Part shown: positions 1 to 7,918 of the stretch, in pieces
Position numbering within the stretch: position 1 is the first letter of the stretch
How the letters are laid out: every line of letters starts with the position of its first letter
Source: Streptomyces sp. TP-A0356
Lineage (GTDB): Bacteria > Actinomycetota > Actinomycetes > Streptomycetales > Streptomycetaceae
Reading direction: 5' to 3'
Assembly: GCF_001417775.1 (NCBI RefSeq)
Contig: NZ_BBZJ01000018.1
Span: forward strand, 269,942 to 333,941
DNA: 64,000 nt
Translations under genes and position numbers: made by a program
Notes under the pieces: generated by a model
The model's input: only the letters and a program-made list of their open reading frames with translations
The model's database searches: none
What the model was told of the DNA's origin: nothing

Positions 1-268
1 GCCCACGCACCCCGACCGGGCACGCCCGACGGCGCCCACCGCATCCCGGCGGGGCCGCGCCACGAGACTCGCCGCGTGGGACTCGGCGCCTCCCCCGGCG
101 CCCGCCGCATCGGAAGCGGTATCACTCCCGGCACCGGCTGCCGGGCGCGTCCACCACGCACGAGCAACCGCATCTGACCACGCCCGCCCCGCGAAACCCA
201 CCGCATCCACCCAGCCCCACCCCGCGAAACCCACCGCAGCCAACCGAGCCCGCCCCGCCGCGGTCGCC
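1..268. other. Non-coding upstream segment with a 19-bp direct repeat
   Basis: I see no convincing gene on either strand. A 19-bp direct repeat (core GCGAAACCCACCGCA) lies at 187-205 and 220-238, just ahead of the lipoprotein gene. The composition is C-rich on the plus strand. The promoter of the next gene should lie here, but I could not pick out a clear -10/-35 pair. Confidence 0.4.
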
Positions 269-1075
269 ATGCTTGTCTGTGTGCTGTTGCTCGTCTCGTG
301 CGGGTCGGCGGAGCGGGCCGACGAGCGGGCGCCACGGGCCACGGCGGGGCGGCGGGCCGCCGTGGCCCGGGTCGAGCATCTGCGGGTCAAGGTGCTCCAG
401 GCCCTTCCGCACGACCCCGACGCCTTCACCGAGGGCCTGGAGATGGCCGGGGGCACCCTCTACGAAGCCACCGGGATCTCCGGCCGGTCCTCGGTACGGG
501 CCGGGCCTCCCGGCAGGAAGCCCACGGTCAGCGCCGCACTGCCCACGCCCCTGTTCGGTGAAGGGATCACTGTGCTCGGCCGGACCCTGTGGCAGCTGAC
601 CTGGCGCAACCGGATCGCCATCGAGCGCGACGCCCGCACGCTCGCCGAGCTGCGCCGCGTCCCGTATCCCGGCGAGGGCTGGGGCATGTGCCTCCAGCGG
701 GCACGGCACCGGCTGGTGACCAGCGACGGCTCCGCACGGCTGACGTTCCGTGACCCCGGCACACTCGCGAAGACGGGCGAGATCGCCGTCACCGAAGCGG
801 GCCGGCCGGTGACACAGCTGAACGAGCTGGAGTGCGTCGGCACCACCGTGTACGCCAACGTCCTGTTCACCGACCGCATCGTGCGCATCGACCCCGCCAC
901 CGGCACGGTGACGGCGAGCGTCGACGCCTCCGGCCTGCTGCGCGACGACGAACTCGTCCCCGGGGCCACGCTGAACGGCATCGCGGCCCTCCCCGGAACG
1001 AACCAGTTCCTGATCACCGGGAAGTTCTGGCCCAGGATGTTCCGTGTGCAGTTCGTCCCCGCCGGACCCGCCTGA
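269..1075 (+). CDS. Glutaminyl-peptide cyclotransferase, lipoprotein
   Basis: The 268-residue product looks like the plant/bacterial type of glutaminyl cyclase, a five-bladed beta-propeller that converts N-terminal glutamine to pyroglutamate. The characteristic stretch FPHDxxAFTEGL is represented by LPHDPDAFTEGL near residue 45, followed by propeller blades with GWGMC and NELE segments typical of the family. The N-terminus is a short hydrophobic signal ending in the lipobox LVSC (Cys about residue 11), so the protein should be lipid-anchored outside the membrane. The signal has almost no positively charged n-region, so a start slightly upstream is possible. It is monocistronic and ends in a strong hairpin at 1098-1132. 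Family assignment is by motif; catalytic residues were not mapped. Confidence 0.85.
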   Translation: MLVCVLLLVSCGSAERADERAPRATAGRRAAVARVEHLRVKVLQALPHDPDAFTEGLEMAGGTLYEATGISGRSSVRAGPPGRKPTVSAALPTPLFGEGITVLGRTLWQLTWRNRIAIERDARTLAELRRVPYPGEGWGMCLQRARHRLVTSDGSARLTFRDPGTLAKTGEIAVTEAGRPVTQLNELECVGTTVYANVLFTDRIVRIDPATGTVTASVDASGLLRDDELVPGATLNGIAALPGTNQFLITGKFWPRMFRVQFVPAGPA

Positions 1076-1097
1076 TCCTCCGGACCCCGCCGGACCC

Positions 1098-1132
1098 GCC
1101 GGCACCCGCCGGACGGACCGGCGGGTGCCGGC
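1098..1132 (+). terminator. Intrinsic terminator hairpin after the cyclotransferase gene
   Basis: A perfect 15-bp inverted repeat (arms 1098-1112 and 1118-1132, GCCGGCACCCGCCGG in the left arm) encloses a 5-nt loop, 22 nt after the stop codon. There is no U tract, as is usual in Streptomyces. Confidence 0.75.
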
Positions 1133-1222
1133 GCTGAGCCGGGCCCCACAGCGACGCAGATCACCGCCTGCCCCACTACAGTGCGGCGGCATAAGTGGGT
1201 AGTCTCAGACGGACTGCATAAG

Positions 1223-1236
1223 TTACCGCTTAGTAA
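1223..1236. promoter_or_regulatory. Palindromic operator candidate (TTAC-N6-GTAA)
   Basis: TTACCGCTTAGTAA sits about 77 nt before the etfD-like start codon inside an unusually AT-rich patch. Its symmetry and size suit a TetR-family operator. Because the downstream gene is linked to acyl-CoA oxidation, a fatty-acid-responsive TetR regulator is the natural guess; which one cannot be told from sequence. Confidence 0.45.
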
Positions 1237-1312
1237 TGAACATCTTCGGAGTACACAGGAAGTACACCGAGGAAACCAGGAAACCCCCTCGCAGGCCCGA
1301 GGAGCCCCCAAA

Positions 1313-3619
1313 ATGCAACTCGCCGCGATCATCGTGTCGCTGGTCCTGACCGTGGTCGGCGTTGCGCTGCTCGCACGCGCCATCGGTCAGTTCGTCCGGT
1401 ACTTCAAGCTCGGCCAGCCCGTCCCCGCCGGCAGCCGGACCGACAACCCCTACCAGCGCAGCGTGACGCTGGTGCGGGAGTTCCTCGGGCACACGCGGAT
1501 GAACCGCTGGGGCATCGTGGGCTTCGCCCACTGGTTCGTGGCCGTCGGCTTCCTGACCCTGCCGCCGACCCTGGCCCAGGCGTTCGGCCAGCTCTTCAAG
1601 GCCGACTGGACGCTGCCGCTCCTCGGTGACTTCCTGCCGTTCGAGATGTACACCGAGTTCATCGGCGTGATGACGACCCTCGGCATCCTCGTCCTGATGG
1701 CGATCCGCCTGCTGAGCCTGCCGTCGAGGGCCGGCCGCAAGTCCCGCTTCGCGGGCTCCAAAGCGGGCCAGGCGTACTTCGTCGAGTACGTCATCCTGAC
1801 CATCGGCCTCGCCATCTACGTGCTGCGCGGCCTGGAGGGCACGCTGCACCACGTGGACGGCTACAGGGCGTCGTACTTCGCCTCGTACCCGCTCGTCCTC
1901 GCCTTCCAGGGCCTGTCGGTCGGCACGCTGCAGAACCTGGTCTACCTGGTCGCGATGATCAAGATCAGTGTCTCGTTCATCTGGATGATCGTGGTGTCCC
2001 TCAACACCAACATGGGTGTGGCCTGGCACCGCTTCCTCGCCTTCCCGAACATCTGGTTCAAGCGCAACGCGACCGGTGAGACGGCGCTCGGCGCCCTGCA
2101 GCCGATGACGTCGGGCGGCAAGCCGATCGACTTCGCCGACCCGGGCGAGGACGACGTCTTCGGTGTCTCGCAGGTCGAGCAGTTCTCCTGGAAGGGTCTG
2201 CTGGACTTCTCCACCTGCACCGAGTGCGGCCGCTGCCAGTCGCAGTGCCCGGCCTGGAACACCGGCAAGCCGCTGTCCCCGAAGCTGCTGATCATGTCGC
2301 TGCGCGACCACGCGCACGCCAAGGCGCCGTATCTGCTGGCCGGCGGCGGCAAGACCATGGAGGGCGAGGAGAAGGCGTCCGCCGAGCAGCTGAAGGACGT
2401 CCCCGCCGCCGCTCTCGCCGAGGCCGAGCGCCCGCTGATCGGCACCGCCCAGGAGAACGGCGTCATCGACCCGGACGTCCTGTGGTCCTGCACCACCTGC
2501 GGCGCCTGCGTCGAGCAGTGCCCGGTCGACATCGAGCACGTCGACCACATCGTCGACATGCGCCGCTACCAGGTGATGATCGAGTCGGCGTTCCCGTCCG
2601 AGGCGGGCACGATGCTCAAGAACCTGGAGAAGAAGGGCAACCCCTGGGGCCTGGCCAAGAAGCAGCGCCTGGAATGGACCAAGGAGGTCGACTTCGAGGT
2701 GCCGGTCGTCGGCCGGGACATCGAGGACCTGTCCGAGGTCGAGTACCTGTACTGGGTCGGCTGCGCCGGCGCCCTGGAGGACCGCGCCAAGAAGACCACC
2801 AAGGCCTTCGCGGAGCTGCTGCACATCGCGGGCGTCAAGTTCGCGATCATGGGCGGCGACGAGAAGTGCACCGGTGACTCCGCCCGCCGCCTGGGCAACG
2901 AGCCCCTGTTCCAGGAGCTCGGCATGGAGAACGTGGCCGCGCTGAACATGGCCTTCGGCGAGTCCCTCGACGAGGACGGCAACGTGGACCCGGCGACGAA
3001 GAAGCCGAAGTCCGCCAAGAAGATCGTCGCGACCTGCCCGCACTGCCTCAACACGATCGGCAACGAATACCCGCAGCTCGGCGGCGACTACGAGGTCATC
3101 CACCACACCCAGCTGCTCCAGCACCTCGTCGACGAGGGCAAGCTGGTCCCGGTCACCCCGGTCGAGGGCCTCATCACCTACCACGACCCGTGCTACCTGG
3201 GCCGCCACAACAAGATCTACACGCCCCCGCGCGAGATCATCGGCAAGGTCCCGGGCCTGCGCAACGAGGAGATGCACCGCCACAAGGAGCGCGGCTTCTG
3301 CTGCGGCGCCGGCGGCGCCCGCATGTGGATGGAGGAGCGGATCGGCAAGCGCATCAACAACGAGCGCGTCGACGAGGCCCTCTCCCTCAACCCGGACATC
3401 ATCTCCACCGCCTGCCCGTTCTGCCTGGTCATGCTCACGGACTCGGTGAACGGCAAGAAGGCCGCAGCCGACAACGGCTCCGCCGCGGGCGGCAAGGTCA
3501 AGGAGTCCATCCAGGTCGTGGACGTCGCCCAGCTGCTCCTCGACTCCGTCAGGACGCCGGTCGACCCGGAGGGCGAGGCGGAGACGGAGAGCGAGCCGCA
3601 GCCGGAACCCGTGAAGTAG
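1313..3619 (+). CDS. etfD: Membrane iron-sulfur oxidoreductase, EtfD-type (ETF:menaquinone oxidoreductase)
   Basis: The 768-residue protein has the layout of mycobacterial EtfD (Rv0338c), which passes electrons from electron-transfer flavoprotein, reduced during fatty-acid beta-oxidation, to menaquinone. Residues about 1-290 hold five or six membrane helices of the NarI/HdrE-like kind. Two [4Fe-4S] motifs follow, CTECGRCQSQCP near residue 301 and CTTCGACVEQCP near 393. Two CCG (heterodisulfide-reductase B-like) cysteine clusters come next, with YHDPCYLGRHN near 622, FCCGAGGARMW near 662 and ACPFC near 700. I chose the ATG at 1313 because GGAG lies 8 nt upstream and translation then begins with the first helix; an in-frame extension to 1181 is unlikely. 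A palindromic operator candidate and a terminator flank it, so it appears monocistronic. The C-terminus is an acidic, Glu/Pro-rich tail. Confidence 0.87.
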   Translation: MQLAAIIVSLVLTVVGVALLARAIGQFVRYFKLGQPVPAGSRTDNPYQRSVTLVREFLGHTRMNRWGIVGFAHWFVAVGFLTLPPTLAQAFGQLFKADWTLPLLGDFLPFEMYTEFIGVMTTLGILVLMAIRLLSLPSRAGRKSRFAGSKAGQAYFVEYVILTIGLAIYVLRGLEGTLHHVDGYRASYFASYPLVLAFQGLSVGTLQNLVYLVAMIKISVSFIWMIVVSLNTNMGVAWHRFLAFPNIWFKRNATGETALGALQPMTSGGKPIDFADPGEDDVFGVSQVEQFSWKGLLDFSTCTECGRCQSQCPAWNTGKPLSPKLLIMSLRDHAHAKAPYLLAGGGKTMEGEEKASAEQLKDVPAAALAEAERPLIGTAQENGVIDPDVLWSCTTCGACVEQCPVDIEHVDHIVDMRRYQVMIESAFPSEAGTMLKNLEKKGNPWGLAKKQRLEWTKEVDFEVPVVGRDIEDLSEVEYLYWVGCAGALEDRAKKTTKAFAELLHIAGVKFAIMGGDEKCTGDSARRLGNEPLFQELGMENVAALNMAFGESLDEDGNVDPATKKPKSAKKIVATCPHCLNTIGNEYPQLGGDYEVIHHTQLLQHLVDEGKLVPVTPVEGLITYHDPCYLGRHNKIYTPPREIIGKVPGLRNEEMHRHKERGFCCGAGGARMWMEERIGKRINNERVDEALSLNPDIISTACPFCLVMLTDSVNGKKAAADNGSAAGGKVKESIQVVDVAQLLLDSVRTPVDPEGEAETESEPQPEPVK

Positions 3620-3639
3620 ACGGCGTACGCAAGCCGCCG

Positions 3640-3672
3640 AGGGCCGGGGTCGCAGGGTGCGATCCCGGCCCT
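3640..3672 (+). terminator. Terminator hairpin after etfD
   Basis: A 14-bp stem with one G-U wobble (arms 3640-3653 and 3659-3672) and a 5-nt loop lies 20 nt past the stop codon and is followed by CTTCGTC. Confidence 0.7.
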
Positions 3673-3840
3673 TCGTCACGCACCGGCCGCTCACCCTCTC
3701 GGACCTGCCGCCGCATATGCGCCGGGCATGGCGCTCTGCTCATCGGGTGACAGTTCCCCGTGACCCAGCGTCGCGCCCCCGTCACCCGCAGGCGGCCATA
3801 CACACTCGAACAGTCCCTTTTGATCCCGCTTGGAGGGCGA

Positions 3841-5334
3841 ATGTGGCTGTTCGGGGAGACCATGCCCCACGTACCAGTGGCAAGCCATACGCAGACACAC
3901 GTCATCCCGAAGCAACCACCGTCCGGGCGCCGCACCGGCAAGCCTGCCTGGTACGCGCCGGCCGCCGTCCTCGGTGACGTGGCCGGCGCCGCCGTGCCGG
4001 TGTACCTGTTCTTCGCGCTGGCCGACAGCCCGTACGCCGCGGCGTACGCGACAGCGGCGGCCGCGGCCTGGCTGCTCGTGCGCGGCGCACGGGACCGCTA
4101 CTGCGAACGCCGTCTCGGCGAGCGCGACAACATCGTCCCCGCACTGCAGGACTGGCTGGTGCTGGTCGGACTGCTCGCGGTGGTCAGGGCGGCGACGGGC
4201 GAGGAGTCCCCCTTCCTCCTCGCGCTCGCCGCCCTCGTGCCCTGCGCCCCGACGAGCGCCGGCGTGCAGACGCTGATCCACCGTCATCTGGTCACCCGGC
4301 GCCGGGGCGGCCGGGCCGTGCGCCGGGCCCTGCTGATCGGGGAGGCGGACGCGGTCGACGGTCTGGTGAGCCACCTCGCGAGGCGGACCGACCACGAGGT
4401 CGTCGTGGTCGGGGTGTGCCCGGTCGGCGACGAGGACCCCCAGGCCCTGGCCCCCGTCGCCGCCCGTCTCGACCGGCAGGCACCGCCGCGCATGTCGGCC
4501 GACTCCGCCCCGGTGCTGGAGGCGGCCCGGCGGCTCGACGTGGACGTGGTCCTCGTCGTGCCGGGTCCGTACATGGCCGGAACGCGTCTGCGCCGGCTGT
4601 CATGGGCCCTGCACGGCGAGGAGCGCCCGCTCGTGGTCGTGCCGGGCCTGACCGAGGTGGCGGGGCGCCGGGTGGGCGTCTCCTCCGTGGCCGGGCTCAC
4701 CATGCTGAACGTCGCCCCGCCCCTGCGGCGGGGGCTCGCGACACTGCTGAAGTCGGTGACGGACCGGCTCGGCGCGGCGCTGCTGATCGTGCTGCTGGCC
4801 CCGGTGTTCGCGGTGGTGGCCCTGGCCGTACGACTGGACTCCCCGGGCCCCGTCGTGCACCGGCAGACCCGCATCGGCCGGGGTGGGGTGCCCTTCACCA
4901 TGGCCAAGTTCCGCACCATGGTCGCCGACGCCGAGCGGCTCAGGCACCAGCTGGCCGGGACCAACGAGCAGGACGGCCGTATGTTCAAGATCCGCCGCGA
5001 CCCGCGGATCACCCGCGTCGGCCGGGTGCTGCGCCGCTACTCCCTGGACGAACTGCCCCAGCTGTTCAACGTGGTGCAGGGACACATGTCCCTGGTGGGC
5101 CCACGGCCGCCGCTGCCCGCCGAGGTCGCCGGATACGACGAGGTGGAGCTGCGCAGGCTGGCGGTCAAGCCGGGCCTCACCGGCCTGTGGCAGGTCAGCG
5201 GCCGCTCGGACCTGTCCTGGGACGAGACGATCGCCCTGGACCTCAGGTACGTGGACAACTGGTCCCCGTCCGTGGACCTCGGCGTCCTCGTCCGCACCGT
5301 CCGCGCGGTCATCGCGGGGACCGGAGCCTACTGA
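3841..5334 (+). CDS. Polyprenyl-phosphate sugar-phosphotransferase (priming enzyme of EPS synthesis)
   Basis: This protein should start repeat-unit assembly by transferring a sugar-1-phosphate from a UDP-sugar to undecaprenyl phosphate at the membrane. The 497 residues have the WbaP/CpsE build: several N-terminal membrane helices, a Rossmann-like segment around residue 160, one more hydrophobic helix near 310-330, and the cytoplasmic catalytic domain. Hallmarks are KFRTM near residue 356, LDELPQLFNV followed by MSLVGPRPP near 403-424, and PGLTGLWQVSGRS near 443. The ATG at 3841 is preceded by GGAGGG; an in-frame GTG at 3760 and an ATG at 3862 are alternatives. It opens the exopolysaccharide locus and is followed 75 nt later by a co-directional gene. 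The sugar specificity (hexose-1-P or HexNAc-1-P) cannot be read from sequence. Confidence 0.9.
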   Translation: MWLFGETMPHVPVASHTQTHVIPKQPPSGRRTGKPAWYAPAAVLGDVAGAAVPVYLFFALADSPYAAAYATAAAAAWLLVRGARDRYCERRLGERDNIVPALQDWLVLVGLLAVVRAATGEESPFLLALAALVPCAPTSAGVQTLIHRHLVTRRRGGRAVRRALLIGEADAVDGLVSHLARRTDHEVVVVGVCPVGDEDPQALAPVAARLDRQAPPRMSADSAPVLEAARRLDVDVVLVVPGPYMAGTRLRRLSWALHGEERPLVVVPGLTEVAGRRVGVSSVAGLTMLNVAPPLRRGLATLLKSVTDRLGAALLIVLLAPVFAVVALAVRLDSPGPVVHRQTRIGRGGVPFTMAKFRTMVADAERLRHQLAGTNEQDGRMFKIRRDPRITRVGRVLRRYSLDELPQLFNVVQGHMSLVGPRPPLPAEVAGYDEVELRRLAVKPGLTGLWQVSGRSDLSWDETIALDLRYVDNWSPSVDLGVLVRTVRAVIAGTGAY

Positions 5335-5409
5335 ACCACCGCCGGGCCCGCCCCCGTTCGACGGCACCGGCGACGACCACCACCACCGGCGATCCTCGGG
5401 GAGGGCCCC

Positions 5410-6672
5410 ATGCCGTCGAGAACACCCACCGACCACTCGTCCCGGAACCGCTTCCGGCCGGGCCACCACACCGCGGGCGGCCACCTTCCCGAGCCCTGTG
5501 ACACCGGGGACGTACTCCCCCTGGCGGACCGGCTCTTCCGGTGGGCCGACGCCCGCGACTGGGCGGGTCCCGACCCGTACGACGGGCTGACCGGCCCGCT
5601 GGGACGGCTGGCTGGTCACCGTGTGCTGCGGCAGGCGCTCCTGCAGGCGGTCAAACGCAGCCCGCTCGACCTGCGTCCGGTCCTGGGCATCCGCCCGCTG
5701 CGCACCGCGACGGCCACCGGATGCGCCGCGGGTGCCTGCGCCCGGCTCTCGTCGTCCCCCCTGTGGCGGGAGCGCGCCCTGCGTCTGGGCCGGCGGACGG
5801 CCGCCGAGCAGATGACGGGTCGTTACGCCGGCCTGTGGCGCTACGAGTTCGACGTACAGACCCGGTGGTCGTACTACCCCGCCTCCGTCCCCAACCTCGT
5901 GGCCACCACCTTCTGCGCGGACGGCTGCCTGGACACCGGGACACTCGACGACGATGCGGTGCGCTTGCTCGCCCACGGACTCCTTGAGCACCTGTACAAC
6001 GGCACGTTCTTCACCTACACCCCGACCAGCGGCGTCCTCGTCCACAACGCCAACCTCATGGGCGCCGCGCTCGCCGCCCGTCTGGCCCGCATCGGAACAC
6101 TGCCCGGCGGTCTGGCGGAACGTCTGGCCGGTGCCGCCCGCAGTGCCGTCGAGGTGAGCCTGGACGGCCAGCGTGCCGACGGTTCCTGGCCGTACGGACG
6201 GGGCCCGCGGCTGGACTGGGTGGACGGCTTCCACACCGGGTACGTGCTGCTGCGCCTCGAACAGGCGGGCACCCTGCTCGGTATGGATGTCCGGACCCCT
6301 CTCGAACGGGGGGCCGACCACTACCTGCGGAACCTGTTCGACGGCCCCCTGCCCCTCTACTTCGCGGGCGGCCGGACCAGACGGGACCCGAACAACGATG
6401 CGACAGCGGTACGGATGGCGGCGTGGGCGACCGAACGCGGCTTCGCCGCGGCCGACTTCGGGTGTGCCGTACTGGCAGCGGTCGTGGGACGCTATCCGGG
6501 CCTCGGCACCGGCACACCGGCCGAGGGCTCCCAGGGGAACGGGGCCCTGTGGAGGTCGCCCCGCTGGAGCGCCGCTCCGCTGCTGGACGCGCTGACCGCC
6601 CTCCACGCCGTGGTGGCGGGCGGGCCGCGCCCCTCCTCCCCCACCGCTCAGCGGACGGCGGCGGCCTCGTAG
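5410..6672 (+). CDS. Unassigned protein of EPS locus, probable alpha/alpha-toroid fold
   Basis: The 420-residue protein has no catalytic signature I can name. It is cytoplasmic in appearance, with no signal peptide or membrane helix, and helical, with repeated segments such as ADGSWPYG, DWVDGFHTGYVLLRL and NDATAVRMAAWA. These resemble repeats of six-hairpin/alpha-alpha-toroid proteins (squalene-cyclase or glycosidase type, or VpsJ-like proteins of polysaccharide clusters). A good ribosome-binding site (GGGGAGGG) precedes the ATG. It lies 75 nt after the priming transferase, so it is probably in the same transcript, and its 3' end overlaps the convergent methyltransferase gene by 25 nt. A role in trimming, modifying or exporting the polymer is an inference from position only. 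Confidence 0.7.
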   Translation: MPSRTPTDHSSRNRFRPGHHTAGGHLPEPCDTGDVLPLADRLFRWADARDWAGPDPYDGLTGPLGRLAGHRVLRQALLQAVKRSPLDLRPVLGIRPLRTATATGCAAGACARLSSSPLWRERALRLGRRTAAEQMTGRYAGLWRYEFDVQTRWSYYPASVPNLVATTFCADGCLDTGTLDDDAVRLLAHGLLEHLYNGTFFTYTPTSGVLVHNANLMGAALAARLARIGTLPGGLAERLAGAARSAVEVSLDGQRADGSWPYGRGPRLDWVDGFHTGYVLLRLEQAGTLLGMDVRTPLERGADHYLRNLFDGPLPLYFAGGRTRRDPNNDATAVRMAAWATERGFAAADFGCAVLAAVVGRYPGLGTGTPAEGSQGNGALWRSPRWSAAPLLDALTALHAVVAGGPRPSSPTAQRTAAAS

Positions 6673-7553
6673 CCCGACGGGACGTCGGCCCGCTCCTTCG
6701 GCCTCATGTGGACCCACAGATGCCAGCCCGCCACCCGGCCTCCGGGAAGACGGTGGACGGGCAACGGCGGCGCGTGCAGGAAGTGCTTGTGCGCCCGGGT
6801 GACGGAGAAGTCCGGGAAGTGCTGACGCACCGTGCGCACGTCGTAGACGCGTGAGTGCGGGTTGTCCGGCCCGTCGGTGTTGTGGTGGATGAACTCCCGC
6901 ATCCTCAGATAGCTGCGCAGCCCCGTACGGCGCGCGTTCGTCACATGCGCGCCGACGACTCCGGACGGCTTGAGCAGGCCGGCCCGGGCCAGGGGGTAGA
7001 CCACCGCCAGCGCGGCCCGCCGGACCAGGCCGATGGCCAGCAGATAGTTCAGCGACCACCGGGCATAGAGCATGACGACCAGCTCGCCTCCCGGGCGGAG
7101 CACCCGGTGGATCTCCCGCTGAGCCGCCAGGATGTCCGGCACATGGTGCAGCACACCATGGCTGAAGACCAGGTCGAAGGAATCGGCCGGGAACGGAAGA
7201 TCCAAGACGCTTCCGCAGTGCAGCCCCTCCCGGGGCAGGTTGCGCTGCGACAGCCGTGCTCCGACCCGCTCCACAGAAGTCCGGGTCAGATCGACACCCG
7301 TCCACAGCGCGCCCCGGCGAATGAGCTGTTCCGACTCGGCTCCCTGACCGAGACCGATTTCAAGCACCCGCCGACCGGCGACGTCGAGGTCATCGAGGCA
7401 CCCGGGGATGTGCGGCTCCAATCGGTACTTGAATGTGTCATACCGTGTGAAGAATTCCTCGGAGTCGGATCGGCCTCCTCTGGAGGCGCCACCCACCAGA
7501 TGGTCTCCGCACGGGTGCGCCGACCAGAATTCGGAAATTGTGTTCTCTCGCAT
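6648..7553 (-). CDS. Class I SAM-dependent methyltransferase (EPS locus)
   Basis: The 301-residue protein has the SAM-binding motif VLEIGLGQGAES near residue 65, a second acidic strand (GVDLT), and FDLVFSHGVLHHV, which mark a class I (Methyltransf_11-like) enzyme. The N-terminus FWSAHPCGDHLV is a motif shared with methyltransferases of cell-surface polysaccharide clusters. The methyltransferase at 21943-22707 has a related but looser start and very similar core motifs, so the two look like paralogues. Start: ATG at 7553 with AGGG 5 nt upstream. Its C-terminal coding end overlaps the convergent 5410-6672 gene. It probably O-methylates a sugar or lipid-linked intermediate; the substrate is unknown. 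It is divergent from the Wzy-like gene across a 365-nt spacer. Confidence 0.82.
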   Translation of the reverse strand: MRENTISEFWSAHPCGDHLVGGASRGGRSDSEEFFTRYDTFKYRLEPHIPGCLDDLDVAGRRVLEIGLGQGAESEQLIRRGALWTGVDLTRTSVERVGARLSQRNLPREGLHCGSVLDLPFPADSFDLVFSHGVLHHVPDILAAQREIHRVLRPGGELVVMLYARWSLNYLLAIGLVRRAALAVVYPLARAGLLKPSGVVGAHVTNARRTGLRSYLRMREFIHHNTDGPDNPHSRVYDVRTVRQHFPDFSVTRAHKHFLHAPPLPVHRLPGGRVAGWHLWVHMRPKERADVPSGYEAAAVR

Positions 7554-7918
7554 GTCGCCCTCTCACTCCGGTGAGGCAGCGGACGTCCGGGGACCGGAAC
7601 ATCGGCAATGAATTCCGGGTCAAGGCCTCACACCTCGTCAGCATGGTCACACAGCCGACAATCCCAAGCGGGGAACGCGGGACAGAACGCCCGAAGGAAC
7701 GAATGGCCTCTTACCCGAGCGGCTCATTCGGAGTGGAAATTCGGCCGGTAAGGTGCGTCGTCCGACATCGTAGAGGAAGTCATGACACTAGCGTGTCCCT
7801 CCGCGACCTCGCCATGGAAAACCGACCCTGCCGGACGGATATTCGGAGAGTCAGTGGCCGTTTGGAAGAGCAGCAATGTGATGGAATGCAAAAGCGCCTG
7901 CGACAGGTCAACACCCCT
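7554..7918. promoter_or_regulatory. Divergent promoter region between methyltransferase and wzy-like gene
   Basis: This 365-nt spacer is noticeably less GC-rich than the flanking genes and separates two divergent coding regions, so promoters for both should lie within it. Translation of the plus strand stays open through most of it, but codon usage is not Streptomyces-like, so I treat it as untranslated. I could not fix individual promoter boxes. Confidence 0.45.

Noticed and set aside
1223-3694. Very long minus-strand open frame opposite the etfD gene
   Set aside because: It is the GC-driven antisense shadow of a gene with clear iron-sulfur motifs.
4600-7305. 901-residue minus-strand frame across the EPS start
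   Set aside because: It overlaps the priming transferase, toroid and methyltransferase genes in a different frame and shows Arg/Gly/Pro-rich low-complexity text only.
7538-7918. N-terminal extension of the Wzy-like protein
   Set aside because: The frame is open but AT-richer, with non-Streptomyces codon use and no signal or domain; membrane segments begin only after 7919.
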